A stretch of DNA of 64,000 nt. It comes from CAWDZK01 sp963807005. Lineage in GTDB: Bacteria > Actinomycetota > Actinomycetes > JACCUZ01. Each line of letters starts with the position of its first letter. The stretch's first letter is position 1. Below, in pieces: positions 16,324 to 28,194 of the stretch. Under the pieces are notes generated by a model. That model searched no databases. It saw nothing but the letters and a program-made list of their open reading frames with translations, and was not told the origin of the DNA. The stretch covers positions 186,001 through 250,000 of the forward strand of contig CAWDZK010000003.1 in assembly GCA_963807005.1 (NCBI GenBank), given 5' to 3'. A program made the translations under genes and the position numbers.

Positions 16324-16418
16324 CAGCCACCCCACTTGGTGCCGGCGCCGACCACGGCGACGAGCGAGCCGAGGCTGCCCACCGCCGTCATCAGACGGAA
16401 CAGCTGAATGCGCGTCAT
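16323..16418 (-). CDS. Micropeptide 1 (31 aa), first gene of the GGDEF-EAL transcript
   Basis: ATG 16418 is preceded by a strong GGGAGGGG site. The product begins MTRIQLFRLMTAVGSLGSLV and ends AVVGAGTKWGG. It has a short basic amphipathic N-terminus, one hydrophobic Ala/Val/Gly-rich stretch, then a polar Lys-Trp-Gly-Gly end. It could be a membrane-inserted micropeptide or a signal-like leader. The stop overlaps the next ATG (TGATG). No amino-acid run suggests classical attenuation. The start signal and the chain of overlaps are the evidence for translation; the function is unknown. Confidence 0.6.
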   Translation of the reverse strand: MTRIQLFRLMTAVGSLGSLVAVVGAGTKWGG

Positions 16419-16702
16419 GTCCCCTCCCACGTCTACTACTGAAAGTGTTCGAATCATTACCTCGTGTAATGACGTGCTTGACCTTCCCATAACCCTCCGC
16501 TTCTGGGAAGCGCAGAGAGTGATAATCAGCCGATCGGCTGAGGATCACGGCCGAGTGGCGGGCGCGTCCTGGGCTGCCCTTCTCGGGTGGCAGGGCGCGG
16601 CTACGGCGCACGGTCATCACGCCGGGTGCCGGCCGGCTCCGCGACCTCGAGGCCGGCTCCCAGCCTGACGAGGCGTCCCGAGCGCGCGGCAGAAGGTGGG
16701 GG
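16419..16702. promoter_or_regulatory. Regulatory region upstream of the micropeptide/GGDEF-EAL operon
   Basis: This gap lies upstream of the minus-strand operon and downstream of dnaE. It is unusually AT-rich for the window around 16440-16530. It contains an inverted repeat TCATTAC-5-GTAATGA (16454-16472), 36-54 bp before the first ATG, and a perfect 16-bp palindrome TCAGCCGATCGGCTGA (16526-16541). The first is well placed to be an operator. I cannot name a promoter confidently. The rest of the gap shows nothing. Confidence 0.5.
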
Positions 16703-20221
<3,519 letters not shown>

Positions 20222-20618
20222 GCGGTGGTGGCGCCTCGGCTCTGGTCGGTCGGTGGGGCGGGGTCTCGGGCCGTCTCCGGGCGGGCGTCTCCGGACTGGT
20301 CGACGGCGGGGTCTCGGAGGGCTCGAGTCTAGGTCCGGGGACGGACGGATCCGGCCCCTTGCCGCGACACCCCAGCACCCCCGGCGTGTCGCAGCGCCTC
20401 CCGGGCTGCCGACCCTCCGCGGCGGCCCGCCCACGCCCCCGGACGCTCGTTTGCGACCTGCCGCCCGGACACGCCGTGGCGGGCGCGGCGTGTCCGGGCA
20501 CCAGGTCGCAAACGATCTTCGTCGGAGACCGGGGCGGGCGGTCATCCACAGCGCCACCCGGTCCCCAGATCGTCTCGCGCGGCGGTCGCGGCGCGGTTGT
20601 CGGGCCGAGCCTGACCCC
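20222..20618. other. Divergent intergenic region between dnaE and the AbiEi-like gene
   Basis: These 397 bp should hold the promoters of both flanking genes, but I see no clear consensus boxes. They contain one 67-bp palindromic repeat (20448-20514) and a looser repeat-like pair, GCGACAC (about 20364) and GTGTCGC (about 20386). No coding frame here looks real. Confidence 0.5.
20448..20514. repeat. 67-bp double-palindromic repeat, copy A
   Basis: The outer arms CGTTTGCGACCTG (20448-20460) and CAGGTCGCAAACG (20502-20514) are perfect. The inner arms CCGGACACGCC (20465-20475) and GGCGTGTCCGG (20487-20497) are also perfect. Three more copies of exactly 67 bp lie at 21595, 39051 and 63235. This copy is between divergent genes, so it is not simply a terminator. 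Confidence 0.85.
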
Positions 20619-21581
20619 ATGGCCGTGCCGCGACCGGACCTGACGAGCGATCTCGTGAGCCGCCCCCGGACCAGACGCGAGCTCCAGCACGCCGGAGTGT
20701 CGTCGCGGGAGCTGGCTGGCCCGCTCTGGACCCGGGTCCGGCCCGGGGTGCACCTGTGGCTGCCCGCCGACCGGCTCGACGCCACGACCCGCATCGAGGC
20801 CGTCATCGCCTGGATGCCCGCGGGAGCCGCGCTCGGCGGATGGGCCGCGCTTCGCTGGGCCGGGCTCGCCGCCCTCGACGGCCGTACCGGTCCTGACGCC
20901 TGCCGCGACGTGCCGGTCCCGGTCTGCCTCGGTCCGGTCGGACGGGTCCGCCCGGCAAGCGGCCTCGACCTTGATCGCAGCACCATCCTGGACGTCGACC
21001 TGACGACGTGCCGAGGCGTACCGATGACCACCCCCGCTCGCAGCTGCCTCGACGTCGCCCGACGCCACGGTCCGGAGGAAGGTCTTGTCGCCACCGATGC
21101 CGCCCTACGGGCGGGGCTGGTGACCCGGCCCGAGCTCGACGACGCGCTCAGCCGCCTGGTGCGGATCAAGGCCGTGCCGGCTGCCCGGCTGGTCGCCGCA
21201 CTGGCCGACCCGGGCGCAGAGTCCCCCACCGAGAGCCGGCTCCGCTACGTGTGGGTGGTGCAGGCCGGACTGCCCGTACCACTGGTGAACCGCGTGGTCC
21301 TGGACAGCAACGGCGCGTTCCTCGGGCGAGCCGATCTGCTGGACGAGGAGGCCGCCATGGTCGGCGAGTACGACGGCGAGGAGCATCGCCCGCTGGTCCG
21401 GCAGACCGCTGACAGCGTCCGGCAGGAAGGCTTCGAGGCGGCCAACCTGCTGGTTACCCGGGCAACGTCGATCGACCTGTGGCCACAGCGGCGCCGACTC
21501 GTTCAACGGCTCCGAGAGAGGCACGCGCTCGGCCTGGCACGGGACCGGTCGCGCGACAGCTGGCACCTCCAGCTGCCGTGA
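20619..21581 (+). CDS. AbiEi/DUF559-like protein, 320 aa (function unknown)
   Basis: The layout is an N-terminal winged-helix-like region (LVSRPRTRRELQHAGVSSRE, then WTRVRPGVHLWLP) as in AbiEi-type antitoxin domains. A middle segment carries VPMTTPARSCLDVARRHGPE, and a C-terminal endonuclease-like fold carries RADLLDEEAAMVGEYDGEEH and the tail LLVTRATSIDLWPQRRRLVQ. The Asp...Glu-Tyr-Asp-Gly pattern recalls DUF559/Vsr-like nucleases. Actinobacterial genomes carry many such paralogues, mostly as single genes without a toxin partner, as here. ATG 20619 is used. It is flanked on both sides by copies of the 67-bp repeat. Confidence 0.7.
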   Translation: MAVPRPDLTSDLVSRPRTRRELQHAGVSSRELAGPLWTRVRPGVHLWLPADRLDATTRIEAVIAWMPAGAALGGWAALRWAGLAALDGRTGPDACRDVPVPVCLGPVGRVRPASGLDLDRSTILDVDLTTCRGVPMTTPARSCLDVARRHGPEEGLVATDAALRAGLVTRPELDDALSRLVRIKAVPAARLVAALADPGAESPTESRLRYVWVVQAGLPVPLVNRVVLDSNGAFLGRADLLDEEAAMVGEYDGEEHRPLVRQTADSVRQEGFEAANLLVTRATSIDLWPQRRRLVQRLRERHALGLARDRSRDSWHLQLP

Positions 21582-21594
21582 CCCGGGTCATGAT

Positions 21595-21661
21595 CGTTTG
21601 CGACGTGAGCCCCCGACACGCCGGGTCGGCGGCGGCGTGTCGGTGAGCCAGGTCGCAAACG
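21595..21661. repeat. 67-bp double-palindromic repeat, copy B
   Basis: It begins CGTTTGCGACGTG and ends GGTCGCAAACG. The inner arms are CCGACACGCCG (21613-21623) and CGGCGTGTCGG (21633-21643). It lies between convergent genes, 13 bp after the AbiEi-like stop, where it could also serve as a bidirectional terminator. Confidence 0.85.
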
Positions 21662-21691
21662 AGCAGGATTGGGGGGTGCGGCGGGTCCCGG

Positions 21692-22846
21692 TCAGGGAGC
21701 GGCGTACGGCGTGAAGACGTCGGCCAGCCGGTTCGGCCGTCCGGGGGTCACCGACCCGGCACCCAGGGCCGTGAGCTCGACGTCGGTCGCGACGCCGGTG
21801 AGGGGGAGGGACCGGATCCGCTGGAGGGCCAGCAGCACCCGCTCGGTGCGGGCGTCGAAGGTCCCGGTCACGTACTGCGGCCGCATGTTCATCCCGCGCT
21901 GCAGGGTGGCGATCTCGGGGCTGGACTGCCCCGCGCCGTACGACGAGCCGAGCAGGGCCGTGAGCGGGTGCGCGACCTCCGGTCGCCCGTGCAGCAGGGG
22001 GCAGGTCACGTCCCGGTCTCGCGCGTTGCGCACCCACTGGGCCAGCCAGACCGGGCCGCCCGAGAAGGACGGCACCCCGCACCGGGCCGATGCCCGCGCC
22101 TTGCCGCGGGCCACCGGCCCGACCGGGACCCAGGTCGGATACCGGGGCTTGCGCCAGGAGCCCACGACGGCACGCCAGCCGCCGTCGTAGGAGTAGAAGC
22201 CGACCGAGTACCCGTTGTCCTCGTAGCCGCGTACGACACCGCGCACCACCTGACGGTTGGCCCGCAGGTCCCGCGGCCACGGGTGGCTCGGGTACGGCTC
22301 AACGTCCACCCACACGAACGGCACCGCCAGCCCGGCGGTCAGCATCGAGTCGACGTTGAACAGCGCCTGCTGGTAGCCCGCGTTGCGCAGCCGGCCGGCC
22401 CGCGTCGCCGGGTCCCACGGCCCGGTCGAGCCGTACGCCGCGCGCTGGGCCGCGGTCGGGAACGTCGTCATCGAGTAGGCAGAGGTCCACACCCCGCGCT
22501 TCTTTGCCCAGGCGACGTGGTCCGCCAGGCAGGGGTTCGGGTACCAGCCCGGCCCGTTCGTCAGGCCGATCACCACGAACGACGCCGACGCCAGCGGCAG
22601 CGGGTTGCCGGGCGACCGTCGGCTCGGGATGCCGGCGCCCTTCGGGCAGTTCGGCCAGGAGATGTCCCCGCCGGCCAGCCGCACGCCGGCGACCGGCTCG
22701 ACCGACGCTGCGGCCGGGAGAGCGGCCAGCCCGGTGAGCAGCGCAGCCGCGGTGACGGTCGCCAGCAACGCGGTCCGTCGGGTCAGGTCAGGCAGGCGGC
22801 GGTGCACGATCGGGTCCCCCAGCGGTACGGCGGCACGGACCCTCAT
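21692..22846 (-). CDS. Exported glycoside-hydrolase-like (TIM-barrel type) protein, 384 aa
   Basis: The N-terminus has LTRRTALLATVTAAALLTGL followed by an Ala-rich cleavage region, an export signal with a twin arginine (possibly Tat). The mature domain has GGDISWPNCPKGAG, FVVIGLTNGPGWYPNPCLAD, RGVWTSAYSMTTFP, VPFVWVDVEPYPSHPWPRDL and YSVGFYSYDGGWRAVVG. The Asp/Glu pairs at strand ends resemble DUF1906/GH25-like barrels. A C-terminal segment (EIATLQRGMNMRPQYVTGTF, then RTERVLLALQRI) looks like a peptidoglycan-binding-type helical repeat. A cell-wall-acting role is inferred. ATG 22846 is used. Confidence 0.65.
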   Translation of the reverse strand: MRVRAAVPLGDPIVHRRLPDLTRRTALLATVTAAALLTGLAALPAAASVEPVAGVRLAGGDISWPNCPKGAGIPSRRSPGNPLPLASASFVVIGLTNGPGWYPNPCLADHVAWAKKRGVWTSAYSMTTFPTAAQRAAYGSTGPWDPATRAGRLRNAGYQQALFNVDSMLTAGLAVPFVWVDVEPYPSHPWPRDLRANRQVVRGVVRGYEDNGYSVGFYSYDGGWRAVVGSWRKPRYPTWVPVGPVARGKARASARCGVPSFSGGPVWLAQWVRNARDRDVTCPLLHGRPEVAHPLTALLGSSYGAGQSSPEIATLQRGMNMRPQYVTGTFDARTERVLLALQRIRSLPLTGVATDVELTALGAGSVTPGRPNRLADVFTPYAAP

Positions 22847-22952
22847 GGTCGGCCCTGGGACCGCCAACCCTGAGCGCGACGGGCCGGACCTGGGAAAAAC
22901 GTGACCGACGGGACCGCCTCGCCGGGGCCCGGCCGGGCTCTGGCGTCGCCGC

Positions 22953-24215
22953 CTAGGAGACCGCGCTGACCTCGCGCGGGCGCGGCCACGGGTTCGGGCG
23001 GCAACCCTGCATCCCCTTGGACTGCTGCTGCATGACGGGAGCGCTGGCCCCCGGGCGCGGGCAGAACGCGTGGCCGAGGCCGAGCCAGTGCCCGGTCTCG
23101 TGGTCGAGCAGGTAGCGCCGGTAGGTGGTCAGGCTGCCGGTGAAGAACGGCGACCCGGTCGCCCACCGGGCGGCGTTGACGACGACGTACCGGCCGACCC
23201 GGCAGCTGTACGACGTGGAGCAGGTCGACGAGAACCGCGGCAGGTGGGACGGCCGGGACAGCACGACGGTGAACGCTCCCCCGGCGGGCACCTCCCGGAA
23301 CCGGTGGTGGGCGCGCTGCCACCCTCGAGGGTCGGCATAGATCGCGCCGACCAGGGACCGGAACCGGTCGAGGTCGGCGCGCACCGCACCCCGCCGGACC
23401 ACCGAGTAGGTGTGCAGCCGGAAGGCGTCCAGCCGCGGCAGCCCCGCCACCAGCCGGGCCGACCCGGCGCCGGCCGGGCGCACGACCCGCCAGCGCCAGA
23501 ACCCCGGCTCGGTCGGGGTGACGGTGAACGTGTAGCTCTGGTCGGGCGCCGACCTGGTCCGGGCGACCCGGGTCCAGCGGCTGCCGGACCGGCGCTCGAG
23601 CAGGAGGACCGAGCCGGGGTCGGCGACCAGGACACCGTCGACCCGGGCGGGGTGGCCGGCCCGGACCGCATCGGTGCCGAGGCCTGCCGTGAGCTCCGTG
23701 AGGTGCACACGGACCTCGGGGCTGGTGGACTCCTCCGTGCTGCCGGGCTCGCCGTGGTGCAGCCGGTAGACGGTGGAGCGGGGCGGCAGGGCCGTGGCCG
23801 ACACCGCGCCGCCGGGATCGGTGACCAGGTCCTGCTCGGGAACCCAGTCCCCGGTCGCCGGGTCGAGCGACTCCAGCCGCACGGCGGCGTCGGTGACGGC
23901 GGCCCCGGTCTCGGGGTCGGTGAGGCGCCCGGACAGCGTCACCGGCCGGCCCACGGGCAGCTCGGCAGGGTCCGCGGCCAGCTCGAGCGAGGTCGGCTCG
24001 CCGACCGCCCAGGTGGCAGGCAGCGACCGACCGGGGTCGGCAGCGGCCGGCCCCGCGGCGAGCCCGGCCAGGACCGCCACCGCCCCCAGTGCCGCGAGAA
24101 CCGTCCGGAACCTGACCAGCGGAGAGGCCGGCCACGCGGCCGGCCACGCCGCGGACCACAAGGCCGGTTGCGGGCCGCGCCGCGGCACCCCCCAGGTCGG
24201 TCGCACTCGGCTCAC
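22953..24215 (-). CDS. Exported DUF3152 metalloprotease-like protein, 420 aa
   Basis: An N-terminal signal peptide (FRTVLAALGAVAVLAGLAAG) is followed by immunoglobulin-like segments (VGRPVTLSGRLTDPETGAAV and a second set). The C-terminal DUF3152 domain has YADPRGWQRAHHRFREVP, STSYSCRVGRYVVVNAARW and LLDHETGHWLGLGHAFCP. The HExxHxxGxxH signature is a metzincin-like zinc site, so a secreted peptidase is likely. A final KGMQGCRPNPWPRP follows the family pattern. The GTG at 24215 has GGAG close upstream; a longer frame to 24278 is possible. It lies beside the other exported gene, 106 bp away. Confidence 0.8.
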   Translation of the reverse strand: MSRVRPTWGVPRRGPQPALWSAAWPAAWPASPLVRFRTVLAALGAVAVLAGLAAGPAAADPGRSLPATWAVGEPTSLELAADPAELPVGRPVTLSGRLTDPETGAAVTDAAVRLESLDPATGDWVPEQDLVTDPGGAVSATALPPRSTVYRLHHGEPGSTEESTSPEVRVHLTELTAGLGTDAVRAGHPARVDGVLVADPGSVLLLERRSGSRWTRVARTRSAPDQSYTFTVTPTEPGFWRWRVVRPAGAGSARLVAGLPRLDAFRLHTYSVVRRGAVRADLDRFRSLVGAIYADPRGWQRAHHRFREVPAGGAFTVVLSRPSHLPRFSSTCSTSYSCRVGRYVVVNAARWATGSPFFTGSLTTYRRYLLDHETGHWLGLGHAFCPRPGASAPVMQQQSKGMQGCRPNPWPRPREVSAVS

Positions 24216-24325
24216 CTCGCTCCGTCGGTCCGGGCACTCGTCACGGCCGGTACCCATCCCATCACGGTACGTGCCCACCGTCAGGGACGCAGCGGACCTC
24301 CGCGCGGTTCGCCCGGGTCACGAGC

Positions 24326-24835
24326 TCACAGGGTCCGGCTCATCCATCGATGCGGCAGGCCGGCGTCGTCGAACTCGGGGCCGTAGGCCGTGTAGCCGAG
24401 CCGTTCGTAGAAGCCCAGCGCGTGGGTCTGCGCCGAGAGCGTCACCACCCGCAGGCCGCGCTCGGCCGCCCGGTTCTCGATCGCCCGCACCAGGTCGACA
24501 CCCAGACCGGTCCCGCGGGTCTCGGGCCGTACCGCGAGCCGGCCGAGATGGCCCACCGGGCCCAGCGCCGGGTCGGCGCCCTCGAAGCCGGGCTCCTCGA
24601 CCACGAGCCGGCCGGCCCCCACGGCCCGGTCCCCGCGGGCGGCCCCACCATCGGAGCCGACGGCCTCGGAGCCCGGCGCCATGTCGTCGTACGCGACGAA
24701 ATGGTCGGCCGTCTCGTCCAGGTCGTCGAGCTCGAGGTCCGGGGGAACGCCCTGCTCGGTGACGAACACGTCGGCCCGTACCCGGTAGGCCGCCACTCGC
24801 TCGGCCGGCGTCGCGACCAGCCGGATGGTCCTCAC
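24326..24835 (-). CDS. GNAT-family N-acetyltransferase, 169 aa
   Basis: This is an acetyl-CoA-dependent transferase. Motif A for acetyl-CoA binding is LGRLAVRPETRGTGLGVDLV. The start AAYRVRADVFVTEQGVPPDL and the end ALGFYERLGYTAYGPEFDDA are typical of the ElaA-like branch. The final HRWM follows a pattern seen in ElaA relatives. The substrate is not predictable. GTG 24835 overlaps the rluD stop as GTGA, so it is translated with rluD. Confidence 0.85.
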   Translation of the reverse strand: MRTIRLVATPAERVAAYRVRADVFVTEQGVPPDLELDDLDETADHFVAYDDMAPGSEAVGSDGGAARGDRAVGAGRLVVEEPGFEGADPALGPVGHLGRLAVRPETRGTGLGVDLVRAIENRAAERGLRVVTLSAQTHALGFYERLGYTAYGPEFDDAGLPHRWMSRTL

Positions 24836-25782
24836 GCCTCGGCCCGCAGGGTGGCCAGCGCCTGGGCCAGGTCCTGCGGGTAGTCGCTGCTGAGCTCGAG
24901 CCGCTCACCCGTCCCGGGGTGCTCGAAGCCGAGCCGGACCGCGTGCAGCCACTGCCGGGTCAGCCCGAGCCGCGCGGCCAGGGTCGGGTCCGCGCCGTAG
25001 GCGAGGTCCCCGACGCACGGGTGGCGCAGGGCCGCCATGTGCACCCGGATCTGGTGGGTGCGGCCGGTCTCGAGCGTGATCTCGAGCAGGCTGGCCGCCC
25101 GGTGGGCCTCGAGGGTCTCGTAGTGGGTCACGCTCGGCTTGCCCTCGGCCACCACGGCCCAGCGCCAGTCGTGGCTCGGGTGCCGGTCGATCGGGGCGTC
25201 GACGGTGCCGCGCAGCGGGTCCGGATGACCCTGGACCAGGGCGTGGTAGGTCTTGTCCACGGTGCGCTCCTTGAAGGCGCGCTTGAGCACCGTGTAGGCA
25301 CGCTCGGACTTCGCGACGACCATGAGGCCGCTGGTGCCGACGTCGAGCCGGTGCACGACACCCTGCCGCTCGGCCGCCCCGCTGGTGGAGATGCGGAACC
25401 CCGCCGCGGCCAGCCCGCCGACGACGGTGGGCCCGGTCCAGCCCGGGCTCGGGTGGGCCGCGACGCCGACCGGCTTGTCGACCACGACGAGGTCGTCGTC
25501 GTCGTGGACCACGACCATGCCCTCGACCGGCTCGGCGACCAGCTGGGGGGCGCCGGGCGGCGGCGGGAGGGTCACCTCCAGCCAGGAGCCCGGGCTCACC
25601 CGGTCGGACTTGGTCCCAGGGGCACCGTCGACCAGCACGTCGCCGGCGAGCACGAGCTCGGCCGCGCGGGTGCGGGAGAAGCCGAAGAGCCGGGCCAGGG
25701 CCGCGTCCAACCGCTCGCCGGCCAGCCCCTCGGGCACGGGCAGCTCGCGGCGCTCCCCACCCGCGGTGGACTCCGTGGCCAC
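24832..25782 (-). CDS. rluD: RluD-type 23S rRNA pseudouridine synthase, 316 aa
   Basis: An S4 RNA-binding domain (LAGERLDAALARLFGFSRTR, then VLAGDVLVDG) precedes the pseudouridine synthase domain with DDLVVVDKPVGVAAHPSPGW. The catalytic motif is VHRLDVGTSGLMVVAKSE, where the Asp is the nucleophile. LETGRTHQIRVHMAALRHPC and FEHPGTGERLEL follow. It is likely to modify the helix 69 region of 23S rRNA, as RluD does. GTG 25782 is used. In many actinobacteria rluD directly follows lspA; here a sugar transferase gene lies between. Confidence 0.92.
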   Translation of the reverse strand: MATESTAGGERRELPVPEGLAGERLDAALARLFGFSRTRAAELVLAGDVLVDGAPGTKSDRVSPGSWLEVTLPPPPGAPQLVAEPVEGMVVVHDDDDLVVVDKPVGVAAHPSPGWTGPTVVGGLAAAGFRISTSGAAERQGVVHRLDVGTSGLMVVAKSERAYTVLKRAFKERTVDKTYHALVQGHPDPLRGTVDAPIDRHPSHDWRWAVVAEGKPSVTHYETLEAHRAASLLEITLETGRTHQIRVHMAALRHPCVGDLAYGADPTLAARLGLTRQWLHAVRLGFEHPGTGERLELSSDYPQDLAQALATLRAEA

Positions 25783-25885
25783 GGCTAGTCCGGGGCTCTG
25801 CGCAGCAGCGGGCGGTCTGTCCGGGGCGGGGTCACCGACCGAGTATCCCCGACCGGGGAGCCGCCCCTGGACGTCCGGGTCCGGC

Positions 25886-27424
25886 TCAGTACGCGCCGCG
25901 GGCCCGCACCACGGCGGACACGGTCTTCCAGAGGATCTGGATGTCGCCGGCGAACGACCAGTTCTCCACGTAGTAGAGGTCCAGCCGGACGCTGTCCTCC
26001 CAGGTGAGGTCGGAGCGGCCACTGACCTGCCAGAGACCGGTGATGCCGGGCTTGACGAGCAGCCGGCGGGCGGTGGACCGGCCGTAGCGCTCCGCCTCGG
26101 TCGGCAGCGCGGGCCGCGGGCCGACCAGGCTCATCGTGCCCGTCACGACGTTCCACAGCTGCGGCAGCTCGTCCAGGCTGACCCGGCGCAGCAGCCGACC
26201 GAACGGGGTGACCCGAGGGTCGTCCTTGAGCTTGAAGAGGACGCCGTTGCCCTCCGAGAGCTCCCAGAGCGCCTCGAGGTGCTTCTCGGCGTCGACCACC
26301 ATGGTCCGGAACTTGTAGACCGTGAAGACCTCGCCGTCCCGGCCCACCCGTACCTGTCGGAAGATCACCGGGCCGGGGCTGCTGAGCCGCACCCCGACCG
26401 CGATCAGGGCCATGATCGGGCTGAGGAGGGTGAGCGTCACCGCGGCCAGGACCCGGTCGAAGGCCTCCTTCATCGCCCAGGTCGGCCCGGTGAACTCCGG
26501 CTGCTCGACGTACAGCAGCTGCAGGCCGGAGACCGGCCGGACGTGGACCCGTGGGCCGGCGATGTCGGTGAGCGCGGGGGCGACCACGAGGTCGACACCG
26601 GCACCCTCGAGGTCCCAGCCGAGCCGCTTGAGCACGCCGCTGGTGAGCCCGCGGGACGCCGTGACGGCCACCGTGTCGACCCCGAGCTTGGTCACCGCCT
26701 CGGGCACGCTGGTCAGCGAGCCGACGATCGGGACCGAGGCCCTGCCGCGCTCGTCGCCGGGCGGCACGCAGGCGCCGACCACCTTGAGTCCGGCGTAGGG
26801 CTCCCGCTCGAGCTCGGCGACCAGGGCGTCGACCTCCTCACGACCACCGACGGCGAGGACGCGGTGCGACCAGTTGCTGGAGCGACGGCGCGCCCGGTGC
26901 AGCACCTTGCGCGCGCTCCAGCGCGCCAGGAGCAGCAGGAAGGTGCCGGCCCCGAAGGCGACGGCCAGGAGGAACCGGCTCAGCTCGAACTGGGTCATGT
27001 AGCTGGCGATCGACACCAGGCCCCAGAAGTAGACGCTGGCCCGGACGACCCGCCGGTACTCGTCGCCGCCGACGCCGAGCACGCGGGCGTCGTAGGTCCG
27101 GGTCGCCATGAGCATCGCCACCCAGGCCACCGCGAGCAGCGGGCCGATGACGAGGTACGACGAGGGGTGCAGGTCGCCGAAGGTCTCCGGCAGCGAGATC
27201 CGCGACCGCTCGCGCCCGAAACGCTCGGCCAGGGCGGTGAACCGGACGACCAGGGCCGCGGCGATGGTCGCCGCGACGACCAGCGCGTCGAGAAGCAGCA
27301 GGCGTCGGCTCAGGCGGCGCAGCCACCGGGTGTCGGCGACCAGCGACGGACGGCCGTCGAGCCGAGCCGCCGTGCTGACGTCGAGAGAGCGCGCGAGAGC
27401 GCTGTCCGGCACTACGGACGTCAT
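25886..27424 (-). CDS. Polyprenyl-phosphate sugar-1-phosphate transferase (WbaP/CpsE type), 512 aa
   Basis: It transfers a sugar-1-phosphate from a nucleotide sugar to undecaprenyl phosphate, the first step of exopolysaccharide or glycan assembly. Four to five N-terminal membrane segments are visible (for example LLLLDALVVAATIAAALVV). A Rossmann-like middle with HRVLAVGGREEVDALVAELE follows. The C-terminal bacterial sugar transferase domain has FDRVLAAVTLTLLSPIMALI, RQVRVGRDGEVFTVYKFRTM, DELPQLWNVVTGTMSLVGPR, KPGITGLWQVSGRSDLTWED and LDLYYVENWSF. It stands alone without other glycan genes. ATG 27424 is used. Confidence 0.92.
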   Translation of the reverse strand: MTSVVPDSALARSLDVSTAARLDGRPSLVADTRWLRRLSRRLLLLDALVVAATIAAALVVRFTALAERFGRERSRISLPETFGDLHPSSYLVIGPLLAVAWVAMLMATRTYDARVLGVGGDEYRRVVRASVYFWGLVSIASYMTQFELSRFLLAVAFGAGTFLLLLARWSARKVLHRARRRSSNWSHRVLAVGGREEVDALVAELEREPYAGLKVVGACVPPGDERGRASVPIVGSLTSVPEAVTKLGVDTVAVTASRGLTSGVLKRLGWDLEGAGVDLVVAPALTDIAGPRVHVRPVSGLQLLYVEQPEFTGPTWAMKEAFDRVLAAVTLTLLSPIMALIAVGVRLSSPGPVIFRQVRVGRDGEVFTVYKFRTMVVDAEKHLEALWELSEGNGVLFKLKDDPRVTPFGRLLRRVSLDELPQLWNVVTGTMSLVGPRPALPTEAERYGRSTARRLLVKPGITGLWQVSGRSDLTWEDSVRLDLYYVENWSFAGDIQILWKTVSAVVRARGAY

Positions 27425-27678
27425 GCTCCCCCTCCCTCGGTCCGGACGACGGGCCGCACGGCAGGTCGCCTCGTCGGCCGGCGGGCTCCCGAAGGGTACT
27501 CGCCGAAGGACCTCATGTCATAACCATGAGATCCCGGAATTTCCCGATTTGTCGCCGTTCGGACTGGTCCGTTGGCACCCCGTGGTCTCACACCTAGTCA
27601 TGACGCAGGAGCGGCCCGTTTGGTTACCACGGGTTTCCGAGCGGCGCGCGGCTGCGCTCCCCGGCGGGTGCCCGGGTG
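27425..27678. promoter_or_regulatory. Intergenic region upstream of the sugar transferase gene
   Basis: This 254-bp gap between lspA and the sugar transferase has an AT-richer section (27510-27560). It holds an inverted repeat CTCATG-7-CATGAG (27512-27530) and a nearby GGAATTTCC (27535-27545 region), which may mark the sugar transferase promoter. No coding frame is convincing. Confidence 0.35.
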
Positions 27679-28194
27679 TCAGGCCCGGCGCCCCGGCGCC
27701 CCGTCGTAGCTGATCCCTCGTGCCGAGAGCACCACCATGAGCACCCCCGCGCAGACGATGGCGGAGTCGGCGAGGTTGAACACCGGCCAGTGCGGCAGCT
27801 CGAGGAAGTCGACCACGTGACCTCGGCCCGGGCCCGGGCTGCGGAACACCCGGTCCACGAGGTTGCCCACCGCGCCGCCCAGGACCAGACCCAGTGCCAG
27901 CGCCCAGGGCAGGCTGGACAGCCGGCGGGACAGGCGCAGGATCACCAGCACCACCCCGACCGCTACGACAGTGAACGCGATCGTGAGGCCCTGGGCCAGA
28001 CCGAAGGCCGCGCCGGGGTTGCGGATCAGGCGCAGGGTGAGCAGGCCACCGAGCAGCTCGACCGGCTCCCGCGAGCTCAGCTCACGGACGGCCAGCCACT
28101 TGCTGATCAGGTCAACCGCGAGGACGGACCCGGCGACGCCGAGCAGCAACGGCAGGCGCGACCGGCCTCGTGCCGACGGGTCGCCGTCGCTCAG
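27679..28194 (-). CDS. lspA: Lipoprotein signal peptidase LspA, 171 aa
   Basis: LspA is the membrane aspartyl protease that cleaves prolipoproteins at the lipobox Cys. Catalytic aspartates are in GNLVDRVFR and FNLADSAIV, with LRLIRNPGAAFGLAQG and HVVDFLELPHWPVFN between. Four membrane helices are visible, starting LPLLLGVAGSVLAVDLISKW. The best start signal is a GGAGG seven bases before CTG 28194, which overlaps the dksA stop as CTGA. GTG codons at 28218 and 28227 are alternatives without ribosome-binding sites. Confidence 0.93.
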   Translation of the reverse strand: MSDGDPSARGRSRLPLLLGVAGSVLAVDLISKWLAVRELSSREPVELLGGLLTLRLIRNPGAAFGLAQGLTIAFTVVAVGVVLVILRLSRRLSSLPWALALGLVLGGAVGNLVDRVFRSPGPGRGHVVDFLELPHWPVFNLADSAIVCAGVLMVVLSARGISYDGAPGRRA

